Of a stretch of 64,000 nt of DNA, positions 26,111 to 34,829 are shown piece by piece (position 1 is the stretch's first letter; each line of letters opens with the position of its first letter). The DNA is from an uncultured Rhodocyclaceae bacterium. GTDB lineage: Bacteria; Pseudomonadota; Gammaproteobacteria; Burkholderiales; Rhodocyclaceae. Location of the stretch: positions 3,158,060-3,222,059 of the forward strand of contig OU015322.1 of NCBI GenBank assembly GCA_907163225.1, read 5' to 3'. A program made the position numbers and the translations under genes. The notes under the pieces were generated by a model that was not told where the DNA came from, made no database searches, and saw nothing but the letters and a program-made list of their open reading frames with translations.

Positions 26111-27369
26111 AAGCCCGCTTCACACCCGCCCTGTTTGCCCACGCCGAGGCCGTTCTCGGCCTGCTGCTGCGCTTCGACTACCCGGCCGACGCCGTTGTTT
26201 CACGCTATTTTCGCGAGCATCGCGAGCTCGGCCACGCCGACCGCGCCTTCGTAGCCGAAACCGTGTTCGCCGTGCTGCGCCGTGGCCGCAGCCTGGAGGC
26301 GCGCTGCGCCGGCAAGCTCTCCGACCGTCGTCGTCTGCTCGTCGCGCTGGCCGTGACGCGCGGCTGGAGCCAGCGCGAACTGGCCCCGGTGTTGAAGGCC
26401 AGCGAAGAAGAATGGCTGGCCGCCGCCAAGGCCATGCCGGAAACCGACTTTCCGCCGGCTGTGCGCTGCGACTTGCCGGACTGGCTGTACGAGCGCCTGG
26501 CCGCCCAGTTCGGTACCGACGAAACGCTGGCACTGGCCCATGGTCTCAACCAGCCGGCGCCGCTCGACCTGCGTGTCAATACGCTCAAGGCCAACCGCGA
26601 CGACGTGCTCGCCAAGCTGGCCGAAGATGGCATCGCCGCCATGCCCGGCCCGCTCTCGCCCATCGCCGTCCGCCTGCGCGACAAGCCGGCGCTGGCCAAG
26701 CACCCGCTGTTCATCGAGGGCGCCGTCGAAGTTCAGGACGAAGGCAGCCAGCTACTCGGCTTCCTGCTCGAACCGAAACGCGGCGAAATGGTTGTCGATT
26801 TCTGCGCTGGCGCCGGTGGCAAGACCTTGCTGCTCGGCGCCCTGATGCGCAACACTGGCCGGCTCTACGCCTACGATGTCTCCGACAAGCGGCTGGCCAA
26901 CCTCAAGCCCCGGCTGGCCCGTTCCGGCCTGTCCAACGTCCATCCGGCCCGCATCGAGCATGAGCGCGACCAGAAGATCAAGCGCCTGGCCGGCAAGGCC
27001 GACCGCGTGCTGGTCGATGCGCCGTGTTCCGGCCTCGGCACGCTGCGCCGCAATCCCGATCTGAAATGGCGGCAGGATGAAGCCTCGGTGGCCGAACTGA
27101 CCGTCAAGCAGTTGTCGATTCTCGAAGCGGCATCGACCATGGTGCGTCCCGGCGGCCGTCTGGTTTATGCCACCTGCAGCCTGTTGACCGCAGAAAACGA
27201 CGAGATCGTCGCCGCCTTCCTGGCCAAACATCCTAATTTCACGCTGTTGCCGGCCTCGGCGCTACTCGCCAAACAGGGCATCGCCATCGACGGCGACATG
27301 CTGCGTCTGCTCCCCAACCAGCAAAACACCGACGGCTTCTTCGCGGCAGCATTGGAGAAGAAGGCGTGA
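26107..27369 (+). CDS. RsmB/NOP-family RNA (cytosine-5) methyltransferase
   Basis: A 420-residue SAM-dependent methyltransferase. An N-terminal NusB-like helical region precedes the catalytic domain: FCAGAGGKTLLLGAL binds SAM, DAPCSGLGTLRRNPD carries one catalytic cysteine and YATCSLL the other. It is similar to but not clearly orthologous to RsmB of 16S rRNA C967, and a second RsmB-type gene may exist elsewhere. The TGA stop at 27367-27369 directly abuts the MITE-like element; without that element it would overlap the mscS start. Confidence 0.9.
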   Translation: MKARFTPALFAHAEAVLGLLLRFDYPADAVVSRYFREHRELGHADRAFVAETVFAVLRRGRSLEARCAGKLSDRRRLLVALAVTRGWSQRELAPVLKASEEEWLAAAKAMPETDFPPAVRCDLPDWLYERLAAQFGTDETLALAHGLNQPAPLDLRVNTLKANRDDVLAKLAEDGIAAMPGPLSPIAVRLRDKPALAKHPLFIEGAVEVQDEGSQLLGFLLEPKRGEMVVDFCAGAGGKTLLLGALMRNTGRLYAYDVSDKRLANLKPRLARSGLSNVHPARIEHERDQKIKRLAGKADRVLVDAPCSGLGTLRRNPDLKWRQDEASVAELTVKQLSILEAASTMVRPGGRLVYATCSLLTAENDEIVAAFLAKHPNFTLLPASALLAKQGIAIDGDMLRLLPNQQNTDGFFAAALEKKA

Positions 27370-27606
27370 TCCTTGAAACCTCAGTTGACCGCTTACCCAT
27401 CCTTGACCGGTCGCATGAACACTGATTTTTGTGCCTTCGAGGTGATTAACCCATCGGGTGGCAGCGCTACGCGGCCGCTGGCACGTCTGGCCGGGCGTCT
27501 GGCTTTGTCGCTTCTCCTTGCAGGCAGGAGCCTGCAGCGTCGTCGCTTCGCGCCGGCCATCCCGTCCAAACGCGCCATCAGCCGCGTCCAACTAAGGTTT
27601 CAAGGA
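27370..27606 (+). mobile_element. 237-bp MITE-like element with 18-bp inverted ends and TGA duplication
   Basis: The ends are TCCTTGAAACCTCAGTTG at 27370-27387 and its inverted copy at 27589-27606 (17 of 18 match). A TGA triplet lies directly outside each end (27367-27369 and 27607-27609). Internal inverted segments (TGGCCGG/CCGGCCA; GCAGGC AGGA GCCTGC) make it highly structured. It carries no transposase. It supplies the A of the mscS ATG and the upstream AAGG. Removing it with one TGA gives GCGTGAGCG, a four-base GTGA stop/start overlap of rsmB and mscS. Confidence 0.75.
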
Positions 27607-28895
27607 TGAGCGAAAAAAGCCAGGCCCTGCGCCTGATCAACGACCTGCTGGCGGATTTTCATAGCCCGGATTTCATCTGGCAGGTGCTGGCGCTGGTCAG
27701 CTGTATCGGGCTAGCGGCGCTGATTGCCCGCTGGTGGCGTAGCCGCCATGCCGAAGGGGCCGGCCGCCTTACCGATGCCAGCGCCCGGCTTGCCTTCCCG
27801 CTCACCGGCATGGTGCTGACCGGGCTGACCATCGCCGCACTGGGTTCGCTGATCCACCTCAACCTGCTCAAGCTGGCCATGCCGCTGCTCGGCTCGATGG
27901 CGCTGGTGCGTGGCGTCATCTTCGTACTCCGCCAGGCGTTTCCTCAGGCGACCTGGCTGACCGCCTGGGAACGCATCATCGCGACCATCGTCTGGGGCTG
28001 GCTGGCCCTCTACATCACCGATCTGGCGCCTTACGTCATCAACGCGATGGAGTCAGTTGAGTTCCACATCGGCAAGCAGCACGTTGATTTGTGGACCGTG
28101 CTGCGCGGCGTCGCGACCATTTTCCTGACAGTCGTTTTCGCGCTGTGGATCGCCGGGGTCATCGAAGCGAAACTGATGCGCGTCCACACCATCGATGCCA
28201 ACCTGCGCATCGTCGGCGTGCGCGTCGCCAAGGCTGGCCTGACGGTGATCGCCATCCTGACCAGCCTGGCGCTGGTCGGTATCGACATGACGGCGCTCTC
28301 GGTCTTTACCGGTGCGCTTGGCGTCGGTCTCGGCCTCGGGCTGCAGAAGATCGCCAGCAACTACGTCTCCGGCTTCATCATCCTGCTCGACCGCTCGATC
28401 CGCATCGGCAACATCGTCCAGGTCGGCACCGACAGCGGCGAAGTAACGCAGATCACGACGCGCTACACCGTGCTCAAGCACCCCGGTGGCACCGAATTCA
28501 TCGTGCCGAACGAAACGTTGATCGGCAGCACGGTGCAGAACCAGACCTACTCCGACACGCAACTGCGGCTGACGACGACCATCGGCGTCGCCTACGATAC
28601 CGACCTCGACCTCGCCTGCCGGCTGATGACCGACGCCGCCGCTGCCCACCCGCGCGTGCTGGCCACGCCGGCGCCCAAGGTCTTCCTGACCCAGTTTGCC
28701 GACAGCAGTATCAACCTCGAACTCGGTTTCTGGATCGACGACCCGGAGGAAGGCAAGGGCAACATCGTGTCCGACGTCAATTTCGCGATCTGGCGTGCCT
28801 TCAAGGAAAACGGCGTGGTCATTCCCTTCCCGCAGCGCGAAGTGCGGGTGCTACGCCAGGAAGAGCCGGTTTCCGGACAGTTTCACGGCTGTTAA
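27606..28895 (+). CDS. mechanosensitive ion channel of the MscS family
   Basis: A 429-residue channel that opens under membrane tension to release solutes on osmotic downshock. Several N-terminal membrane helices precede the pore helix rich in Gly/Ala (VFTGALGVGLGLGLQKIAS, about 238-256) and the beta domain (GFIILLDRSIRIGNIVQVG). C-terminal alpha/beta domain follows. The ATG is created at the right end of the MITE-like element; in the ancestral arrangement a GTG overlapping the rsmB stop would have served. Confidence 0.92.
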   Translation: MSEKSQALRLINDLLADFHSPDFIWQVLALVSCIGLAALIARWWRSRHAEGAGRLTDASARLAFPLTGMVLTGLTIAALGSLIHLNLLKLAMPLLGSMALVRGVIFVLRQAFPQATWLTAWERIIATIVWGWLALYITDLAPYVINAMESVEFHIGKQHVDLWTVLRGVATIFLTVVFALWIAGVIEAKLMRVHTIDANLRIVGVRVAKAGLTVIAILTSLALVGIDMTALSVFTGALGVGLGLGLQKIASNYVSGFIILLDRSIRIGNIVQVGTDSGEVTQITTRYTVLKHPGGTEFIVPNETLIGSTVQNQTYSDTQLRLTTTIGVAYDTDLDLACRLMTDAAAAHPRVLATPAPKVFLTQFADSSINLELGFWIDDPEEGKGNIVSDVNFAIWRAFKENGVVIPFPQREVRVLRQEEPVSGQFHGC

Positions 28896-28996
28896 AAATT
28901 GAAAATCTGGTAAAATCCGTCTCCCGGCCACCCATCCGCAGGCAATAGCTCGTATTCCCGCTGGGCGGCGATTTGATCAGAACCGGCTGCTTCCCG

Positions 28997-31048
28997 ATGA
29001 ACGTGGTGAATAGAATCGATACCCTCTTGCCGTCACCTCGCCGCTGGCTCGCGCTGGGTGCTGCGCTTCTGGTGGCCGTTTCCGCTCAGGCAGAGGAGGA
29101 TCCGTTCTTTGCCAGCCTGCCAATCGTTGTTTCGGTAAGCCGCTTGCCACAGAGACTGGCCGATGCGCCGACATCGGTCACCGTTATTGACCGCGAAATG
29201 ATCCGCAGCTTGCCCATTCGCGATCTGAATGACGTATTCCGGCTGGTTCCAGGCTTTCAAACCTATCCCAATACCACGGAAGCCGGTCGCGTTACCTATC
29301 ATGGTCTGAGCGACGAGGAATTTTCGCCTCGCCTGCAGGTGCTGGTCGATGGCCGCTCAATGTATTCGCCGGCTTTCCGCAACGGCACGAATTGGGCGCT
29401 GATTCCCGTGGCGCTTGAGGATATCGAGCGCATCGAGGTGGTTCGCGGTACCAATGCCGTTTCCTATGGCTCCAACGCCTTCCTGGGCGTGATCAATATC
29501 GTTACGGTCGATCCATCCCTGGTTCGCGGATTTTCAGCGGCGACCAGTTACGGCAATCAGAATGTTCGCGACTATTCGCTGCGGACTGGCGGCAAGCTCG
29601 GGGAGTCGGGGGATTTCCGCTTTACCTATCGCCAGCAAAACGACGATGGCTTGCGCAATCAATATGACTGGATCGACTCCTATTTTGCGCGGCGCTTCGA
29701 TTTTCGGGCAGATTTCGTGTTGACCGAAAGAGACAGCCTGCAGGTCAGCGCCGGGCATGTCGATGCCGTTACACAGCGCGGTCGGCTGAGTACGGCGACC
29801 TGGCGGAGCAATCCCGGAAATCCGATTCGCGATTTCGAGCAGTCGAACAGTTTCATGCAGTTTTTGTGGCGCCGCGCCCTGTCGATCGACTCGGATCTCC
29901 AGGTACGCTATGCCTATTCTGTCGACAAGGGGTCGGAGGGGTACGTTAACCCGGGGAATCCGGGGGCCGGAATAGCCCCCTACCGCTACGACCCCTGGGG
30001 CGCCGAAGGCTCTCGTCACGAAATCGAGGCACTGCACAACCTGCGTTTGGTCGAGGACGTCCGCTTGGCCTGGGGCGGAAGCTGGCGTCAGGATAGGGTC
30101 AGGGCACCGACCACGCTGGCCAATCAGGGCGACGTTCCACGGGATGTTGCGCGCCTGTTCGGAAATATGGAGTGGAAGCCGTCAGCCTGGCTGACCGCCA
30201 ATCTCGGCTTGTCAGGCGAGGATGACTCGCTGGCCGGAACACATTTTGCGCCGCGAGCCAGTGTCGCCTTTCACCTGAATCCGCAGAACACCGTTCGCCT
30301 TGGTATTTCTCGCGCCTACAGAACAGGCAGCACGGTCGACTACCGGGGCGACTGGTGGAATGGCGCGAAGTATCAGTTCCGGGGTGATCCGAACATGCCA
30401 TCGGAGCGCATGGATACGCTTGAAATCGGCTATCTCGGCGAGTGGCGAGACTGGCGCATGAGCCTCGATGTGCGCCTGTTCGACGAAAAAGTCCATAACC
30501 GCCTGCTGGTCGTCGACCGCGCCGATCTCGACAATTCGATCCCGGATGCGATGACGCCAATTCAGGACGTGCGAATGCGCGGCATCGAATACCAGTGGCG
30601 CTGGCAGCCCTTTGATGTGACCAAGATCATTCTCAGTCAGATGTTCATCGACATCGACGCCGAATACCTGGCCTCCGCCTTGGCCAATCCGACCAGCAGC
30701 ATCCATGCGCCAGGAAAAATATTTCATATCGATGCGCTCTCCGAGCTCGGGACGCCTAGTCGCTCGACGTCGCTTCTGGTGATGCAGAAGCTGCCGCTTG
30801 GCCTGGAATTCTCGGTCGCTGCTTACTGGCAGAGCAAAATGAAATGGTCAGTCAACACCTGGGCCCAGGGTTATCAACGGTTCGATACGCGGCTGGCCTA
30901 CCCGTTCCGCGTCTCTGGAGTCGGCGGGGAACTGGCTTGGACAGTGCAGTCGGTAGATGGGGCTCATTACGAGTACAAGGGCGACAACGATCCGCCTGGC
31001 CGCGTCGTCGAGCGCCGGCAGTGGGTGAGCCTGCGCCTCGATTTCTGA
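28997..31048 (+). CDS. TonB-dependent outer-membrane receptor
   Basis: A 683-residue receptor with a signal peptide (ending SAQA, about residue 27), plug domain (about 45-160; VSVSRLPQRLADAPTSVTVI and VEVVRGTNAVSYGSNAF-type segments) and a 22-strand barrel ending in the aromatic SLRLDF. The start at ATG 28997 is used; a TTG at 28973 is less likely. Substrate is unknown. No transport or regulatory genes adjoin it, although a TonB-like protein is encoded at 58627. The 100 bp upstream hold an A/T-rich GGTAAAAT box but no recognisable riboswitch. Confidence 0.9.
   Translation: MNVVNRIDTLLPSPRRWLALGAALLVAVSAQAEEDPFFASLPIVVSVSRLPQRLADAPTSVTVIDREMIRSLPIRDLNDVFRLVPGFQTYPNTTEAGRVTYHGLSDEEFSPRLQVLVDGRSMYSPAFRNGTNWALIPVALEDIERIEVVRGTNAVSYGSNAFLGVINIVTVDPSLVRGFSAATSYGNQNVRDYSLRTGGKLGESGDFRFTYRQQNDDGLRNQYDWIDSYFARRFDFRADFVLTERDSLQVSAGHVDAVTQRGRLSTATWRSNPGNPIRDFEQSNSFMQFLWRRALSIDSDLQVRYAYSVDKGSEGYVNPGNPGAGIAPYRYDPWGAEGSRHEIEALHNLRLVEDVRLAWGGSWRQDRVRAPTTLANQGDVPRDVARLFGNMEWKPSAWLTANLGLSGEDDSLAGTHFAPRASVAFHLNPQNTVRLGISRAYRTGSTVDYRGDWWNGAKYQFRGDPNMPSERMDTLEIGYLGEWRDWRMSLDVRLFDEKVHNRLLVVDRADLDNSIPDAMTPIQDVRMRGIEYQWRWQPFDVTKIILSQMFIDIDAEYLASALANPTSSIHAPGKIFHIDALSELGTPSRSTSLLVMQKLPLGLEFSVAAYWQSKMKWSVNTWAQGYQRFDTRLAYPFRVSGVGGELAWTVQSVDGAHYEYKGDNDPPGRVVERRQWVSLRLDF
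29699..29726 (-). repeat. degenerate USS-like repeat inside the TonB receptor gene
   Basis: GATTTTCGGGCAGATTTC then GTGTTGACCG; both A/T tracts align with the repeat but the core has two or three changes. Could be chance. Confidence 0.3.
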
Positions 31049-31060
31049 TCGTTTCCGGCC

Positions 31061-31789
31061 TCAGAACAGCGTCGTCGCCCGCACCCAGGCATCGGGCAAC
31101 ACGTTTACCACCTGCGCCTCCAGCCACTTGTCGGCGCCGGACAGGATGGCGATGCCGGTGAGCAGGATGATGACGCCGAAAGCCTTCTTGATCCCGTCGA
31201 TACGCTGCAACACCCAGCCGCGCGCCGCATTGAAACCCTTGCGCGAAGCGTAGGCGACGGCGACCAGCGGGATCGCCGCGCCAATCCCGAACAGGCCAAG
31301 AATGACCCCGCCGCGCACCGCACCGCCCTCGCTGGCGACCAGCGTCAGCGCCGAGGCGAGCAGCGGGCCGGAGCACGGGCTCCAGACCAGGCCAAGCACG
31401 CCGCCGAGAAGCAGGGCGCCGCCCAGCGAGCCGCCGTCGAGCTTCGCTGAGGCCGCATTGGCGCTCGAGGCAATGGGCAGCATCCATTCGGTGAAACGAC
31501 GGTTGAGCACCGGCACCAGCATGACGAGGCCAAAGGTGATCAGCATCCAGGCGCCGAACAGCCGCACGCTGTCCGAATCGATGCCGAGCGCCGGGCCGAG
31601 GGCGCCGAGGACGATGCCGATCAGCGCGAAGGACATCGCCATGCCGACGCCCATGGCCAGCGGCGCTAGCCGGTTGGCCTGCACCGCGCCGCCGAGGACC
31701 AGCGGCAGGATGGGGAAAACGCAGGGCGACAGCGTCGTCAGGCTGCCGGCGACGAGGCTCAGGCCAAGGTGGGCGAGGGGGATGTCCAT
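31061..31789 (-). CDS. CcdA/DsbD-type transmembrane thiol reductant transporter
   Basis: A 242-residue inner-membrane protein with about six segments and the family cysteines in LSPCVFPILPLVLGG (about 21-35) and VWSPCSGPLLAS. It carries electrons from cytoplasmic thioredoxin to periplasmic thiol proteins. It is last in the doxX-thioredoxin operon and is 12 bp from the thioredoxin gene, so the periplasmic thioredoxin is a likely partner. Confidence 0.85.
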   Translation of the reverse strand: MDIPLAHLGLSLVAGSLTTLSPCVFPILPLVLGGAVQANRLAPLAMGVGMAMSFALIGIVLGALGPALGIDSDSVRLFGAWMLITFGLVMLVPVLNRRFTEWMLPIASSANAASAKLDGGSLGGALLLGGVLGLVWSPCSGPLLASALTLVASEGGAVRGGVILGLFGIGAAIPLVAVAYASRKGFNAARGWVLQRIDGIKKAFGVIILLTGIAILSGADKWLEAQVVNVLPDAWVRATTLF

Positions 31790-31801
31790 GATCCGGCTGG
31801 C

Positions 31802-32182
31802 TTACTTGGCGCTGTCGAGCACGGCGCGCAGCGCCTTGGCGTCAGTGTCGCCGGCCAGTCGCCCGGTTTCCTTGGCACCCTTGTAAGCGATCACGGTCGA
31901 TTGCGTGCGCACGCCGAGCTGGCGTTTCAACTCGCGCTCCTTGTCGTAATTGACGATGAGCAGCGTGCCGGGTACGGCGGCGTCGCCTTTCCAGCCGTTG
32001 AAGACTTTTTCCTGAGCGCGGCAGGTCGGGCACCAGTCGGCGTGAAAGTGCAGGGTAACCGCTTCGCCAGCCTTCTGCTTGGCGGCCAGGCTTTCCGGCG
32101 AGTAGGGTTGGATGTCGAGGGCGAAGGCGAGGTGGCCGACGGTGGCGAGGGCGAGGGAAGTCAGGATGTGGCGGATTTTCAT
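31802..32182 (-). CDS. periplasmic thioredoxin-fold protein
   Basis: A 126-residue protein with a signal peptide (about 1-22) and a thioredoxin domain with active site WCPTC in FHADWCPTCRAQEKVF. Likely keeps thiols reduced in the periplasm, fed by the CcdA-like protein next to it. The ribosome-binding site AAGGAGACTTCC on the minus strand lies directly before the ATG at 32182. Confidence 0.88.
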   Translation of the reverse strand: MKIRHILTSLALATVGHLAFALDIQPYSPESLAAKQKAGEAVTLHFHADWCPTCRAQEKVFNGWKGDAAVPGTLLIVNYDKERELKRQLGVRTQSTVIAYKGAKETGRLAGDTDAKALRAVLDSAK

Positions 32183-32203
32183 GGAAGTCTCCTTGGGGTT
32201 GGT

Positions 32204-32758
32204 TCAGCGTGGTTCAGTGGCAGCAACAAGTGGGCGGTCGGCCTGGTCAGACGGCTGCTCAAGCCGGTGACGCAGCCAATGGTCAAAGGAAAGGCGGCCT
32301 GGCCCCATCAGGGCGAGCGGCAGCAGCATGGCGATGAAGATGGCCGGCAGCTTGTAATTGCCAAAGCCCTGGTCGGTGATGGCGTAGCCGCGCAGCAGGT
32401 CGGCCAGGCTTTCCCAGTCGGCTGGCCAATGCACGCTGAGGATGGCGACGACGGTGAGCACGATCAGCGACACAGAAAAGAAGCGGGTGGCGAGGCCGAC
32501 AACCAGGGCGAGGGCGCCGATCAGTTCGAACCAGGTAGCCATCTGCCAGCTGATCTCGGTGGGCACGAGGCTGAGGGGAAACGGGAAGCTGTCCTGGATG
32601 TCGATGAACCAGTTGCTGCCCCGGTATTTTTCCAGGCCGGATTCGAAAAACTCCCAGCCGAGAATCAGGCGCAGGCTGAGCATGCCCAGCCATAACCCGA
32701 GAAGATCGAGCGGCCCGAGTGCGCGACTGAGAAGGGATTGGAAATTTTTTTTCATCAT
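32204..32758 (-). CDS. DoxX-family membrane protein
   Basis: A 184-residue membrane protein with four predicted segments and the DoxX signature GWEFFESGLEKYRG. DoxX proteins often accompany HvfABC-type RiPP clusters and ECF-sigma regulons (as in Neisseria). Two ATGs (32758, 32755) are equally possible. It is preceded by an ECF-type promoter at 32781-32810 matching that of the anti-sigma/hvfA operon, and begins the doxX-thioredoxin-ccdA transcript. Confidence 0.85.
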   Translation of the reverse strand: MMKKNFQSLLSRALGPLDLLGLWLGMLSLRLILGWEFFESGLEKYRGSNWFIDIQDSFPFPLSLVPTEISWQMATWFELIGALALVVGLATRFFSVSLIVLTVVAILSVHWPADWESLADLLRGYAITDQGFGNYKLPAIFIAMLLPLALMGPGRLSFDHWLRHRLEQPSDQADRPLVAATEPR

Positions 32759-32780
32759 GTGATCTCTGTTGGGGATGCAC

Positions 32781-32810
32781 ATTAGTCGGCGCGGCGGCCG
32801 AAACCTTACA
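32781..32810 (-). promoter_or_regulatory. ECF-type promoter P2 before doxX
   Basis: On the minus strand TGTAA, 17 bp, CGACTAAT. It matches P1 (35051-35080) in both boxes and spacer length. It lies between the hvfC stop and doxX, so doxX-thioredoxin-ccdA can be expressed independently under the same sigma factor. Confidence 0.75.
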
Positions 32811-32815
32811 GCGGC

Positions 32816-33559
32816 TTAGCGCGCGGCGCCGAGAATGATGCCTTGGGTGCGGAGCTGTTCCAGCAACGCGGCGCCGAAGGTACGCAGTTGGGCCGGATCG
32901 GGGTGGCGGAGTTCGTCAGCGATCTGGCGCAGGGCCGATTCGCCGGTGTGCGTTGGCTCGCCGAGCAGGGCGAGCAGGCGCGCCGTGACCGGGTTGATTT
33001 CGGTGAACTGGATCTCGTCGTCGGCGTCGCGAAAAACGACGAGGTGCGTCGGCCGGGGCTGGCGCGGGCGGTAGTCGGTGCCGATGCGATGCACCGGCCA
33101 GGCATAGGCGAGAACCCGGCTGGCCGGGTTGAGCGCCACCGTGCCAGCCAGCAGGTCGCCGGCCGGGTCGTGCGCCGGCAGCGGCGCATCCAGCGTGTCG
33201 AGGGCGAGTTCGATCCACTCGTAATGGGCCAGCTCGGCCAGCCAGCGCGGACGGGGCAGGGTGATGTCGGCTTCGGCCAGATAGCGGGTGAATTCACGCG
33301 GAATTTCCCGAAACCACGGGGTGTGCAGCGGCCAGTCGCGGTAGAAAGTCCGGTTCAGGCGGCGCCAGCGCTTTTCGCCAAGCAGGGTGCGGCAAACCGG
33401 AAAGCAGGCGTCAAGAAAGCCGCACAGGTTGTTGAACAGCAGTTCGTTGTACACCGCCATGCGGCGCGCCGGCACGCCGGGCGGGCGGGGCGCGTGCTGC
33501 GGGTCGCGCAGGTGGCGGCCGAAGGCGCGCTGAAAGTCCTGGAAGGCGGGCGCACCCAT
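32816..33559 (-). CDS. hvfC: HvfC-like RiPP maturation partner (DUF2063)
   Basis: A 247-residue protein of the DUF2063 family, the partner that delivers the precursor to the MNIO enzyme HvfB. The DUF2063 N-terminal domain (about 5-95; FQRAFGRHLRDP, VYNELLFNNL and FPVCRTLLG) is followed by a second alpha/beta domain. It starts on the last base of the hvfB stop region (overlap at 33559), so they are co-translated. Confidence 0.88.
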   Translation of the reverse strand: MGAPAFQDFQRAFGRHLRDPQHAPRPPGVPARRMAVYNELLFNNLCGFLDACFPVCRTLLGEKRWRRLNRTFYRDWPLHTPWFREIPREFTRYLAEADITLPRPRWLAELAHYEWIELALDTLDAPLPAHDPAGDLLAGTVALNPASRVLAYAWPVHRIGTDYRPRQPRPTHLVVFRDADDEIQFTEINPVTARLLALLGEPTHTGESALRQIADELRHPDPAQLRTFGAALLEQLRTQGIILGAAR

Positions 33560-34404
33560 CAGGCGGCCCTCGCTTCGCTGGCCGGCAAAGCGGCCTGGCG
33601 GCGGACGATTTCGCGTACTTCCACGGTCAACCGGGAAATATCGGGAATATTGAAATCGCGTTCCAGGCAGGTTGGCACGTTGCCGGTGTGCCGGTAGGCA
33701 GTTTCGAGCAGCGACCAGACCGGGTCGATGACCTCGGCGCCGTGGGTGTCGACGAGCAGGCCGTCCGGCTCGACGTAGTGGCCCGCGACGTGGATGTAAC
33801 AGGTGCGGTCGAGCGGTAGTGCGGTCATAAAGTCGACCGGGTCGAAGCCGAAATTCCGGCTATTCACGTAGATGTTGTTCACATCAAGATGGAGCAGGCA
33901 GTCGGCCTCGCGAACGATGTTCGTGATGAACGCCGTCTCGCTCATGTCGGCGCCCGGCGGGGCGACGTAGTACGAAGCGTTTTCGATGCCGATACGCATT
34001 TCGAGGATGTCCTGCGCCTGGCGGATGCGGCTGGCCGTCCATTTCACGGCCTCCTCGGTCATCGGGATCGGCAGCAGGTCGTAGAGATGGCTGTCGTCGG
34101 CGCACCACGACAGGTGTTCGGTGTACAGCGTCATGCCGTGTTCGGCCATGAAAGCCTTGATCCGGCGCAGCAGCGCAACGTCGAGTGGCGCGATACCACC
34201 CAGCGACAGCGACAGGCCGTGGCAGACGAATGCGTGGCGTTCGGTGAAATGGCGCAAATCCTTGCCGGATCTGCCGCCCATGCCGGCCCAGTTCTCGGGT
34301 GCCAGCTCGAAAAAGGCGATTTCTTCCGGAACGTGTTGCTTGAGCGGCGCGATCAGCTCCCGGCGAAAGCCGAGGCCGGCGCCAGCGAGGGGGCGATGGG
34401 TCAT
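33559..34404 (-). CDS. hvfB: HvfB-like MNIO enzyme (DUF692), RiPP-modifying di/tri-iron oxidase
   Basis: A 281-residue TIM-barrel MNIO-family enzyme that, in studied members, converts precursor cysteines into oxazolone-thioamide or thiooxazole groups. Family stretches: GAGLGFRREL at the start, ELAPENW, CHGLSLSLGG, ENASYYV, HLDVNNIYVNS, HVAGHYVE and DTHGAEV provide the metal-binding His/Glu/Asp/Asn set. Start at ATG 34404 with AGGA upstream. A dispersed-repeat copy (33624-33656) lies in frame near the C-terminus, encoding DFNIPDISRLTV. Confidence 0.9.
   Translation of the reverse strand: MTHRPLAGAGLGFRRELIAPLKQHVPEEIAFFELAPENWAGMGGRSGKDLRHFTERHAFVCHGLSLSLGGIAPLDVALLRRIKAFMAEHGMTLYTEHLSWCADDSHLYDLLPIPMTEEAVKWTASRIRQAQDILEMRIGIENASYYVAPPGADMSETAFITNIVREADCLLHLDVNNIYVNSRNFGFDPVDFMTALPLDRTCYIHVAGHYVEPDGLLVDTHGAEVIDPVWSLLETAYRHTGNVPTCLERDFNIPDISRLTVEVREIVRRQAALPASEARAA
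33624..33656 (+). repeat. dispersed USS-like repeat, copy 10 (inside hvfB)
   Basis: Perfect core CGGTCAACCGG 33624-33634, GAAATAT, CGGG, AATATTGAAAT. Antisense to hvfB, fully coding. Confidence 0.8.
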
Positions 34405-34470
34405 GGTCCTGTTCCTGGCAAAGTGGGCGGCGGGCAGGCCAGCGCCTGCTCCGCCCACCGAGTGCTGTGC

Positions 34471-34653
34471 TTACTTCTTGTCAGCGCCGCACTTGGCTTC
34501 GCCGCACTTGCCGTCCTTCATCTTCTTTTCGCCAGCGGCTTTCTTGTCGGCGCCGCACTTGGCCTCACCGCACTTGCCGTCCTTCATCTTCTTCTCGCCG
34601 GCGGCCTTCTTGTCGGCACCGCACTTGGCTTCGCCGCACTTGCCATCCTTCAT
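34471..34653 (-). repeat. 66-bp tandem repeats within hvfA (2.8 units)
   Basis: Units at 34653-34588, 34587-34522 and 34521-34474 (short last unit). Sequence identity is very high, so unit number may vary by slippage. Confidence 0.8.
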
Positions 34654-34797
34654 CTTGGTGTCGGCCTGGGCCAGCTGATAGCCGGCTTCGAGCTGGGTGG
34701 CACCGAACGGATTGCCGGCAGCGTGGGCGGCCGGGGCCAGGGCGACAGCGGCGAAAGCGGTACCGATGGCGAGGGATACGAGGTTTTGCTTTTTCAT
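34471..34797 (-). CDS. hvfA: HvfA-like RiPP precursor with three Cys-rich repeats (bufferin-like)
   Basis: A 108-residue precursor. A Sec signal (about 1-27, ending AHAA) marks export. From residue 49, three near-identical units of 22 residues each read MKDGKCGEAKCGADKK followed by AAGEKK, with two cysteines each (54, 59; 76, 81; 98, 103). In HvfA/bufferin peptides, EGKCG-type cysteines are turned into copper-binding heterocycles; here the motif is DGKCG plus EAKCG. The ribosome-binding site GGAGAAAACC is strong. hvfB and hvfC follow. Likely role is periplasmic metal (copper) sequestration, inferred from the family. Confidence 0.88.
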   Translation of the reverse strand: MKKQNLVSLAIGTAFAAVALAPAAHAAGNPFGATQLEAGYQLAQADTKMKDGKCGEAKCGADKKAAGEKKMKDGKCGEAKCGADKKAAGEKKMKDGKCGEAKCGADKK

Positions 34798-34829
34798 GGT
34801 TTTCTCCGTTGGAGTCGAGGTGGGTTGGA

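Noticed and set aside
27181..27191. GTTGACCGCAG inside rsmB
   Set aside because: Half core only and no A/T tracts; likely ordinary coding sequence.
27373..27609. short frames on both strands inside the MITE-like element
   Set aside because: No start signals; the open frames follow from high GC content of the element.
34121..34678. plus-strand frame with repeated SPHLASPHLPSF-like units
   Set aside because: It is the reverse complement of the hvfA tandem repeats and hvfB; the repeats belong to hvfA, which has a signal peptide and ribosome-binding site.
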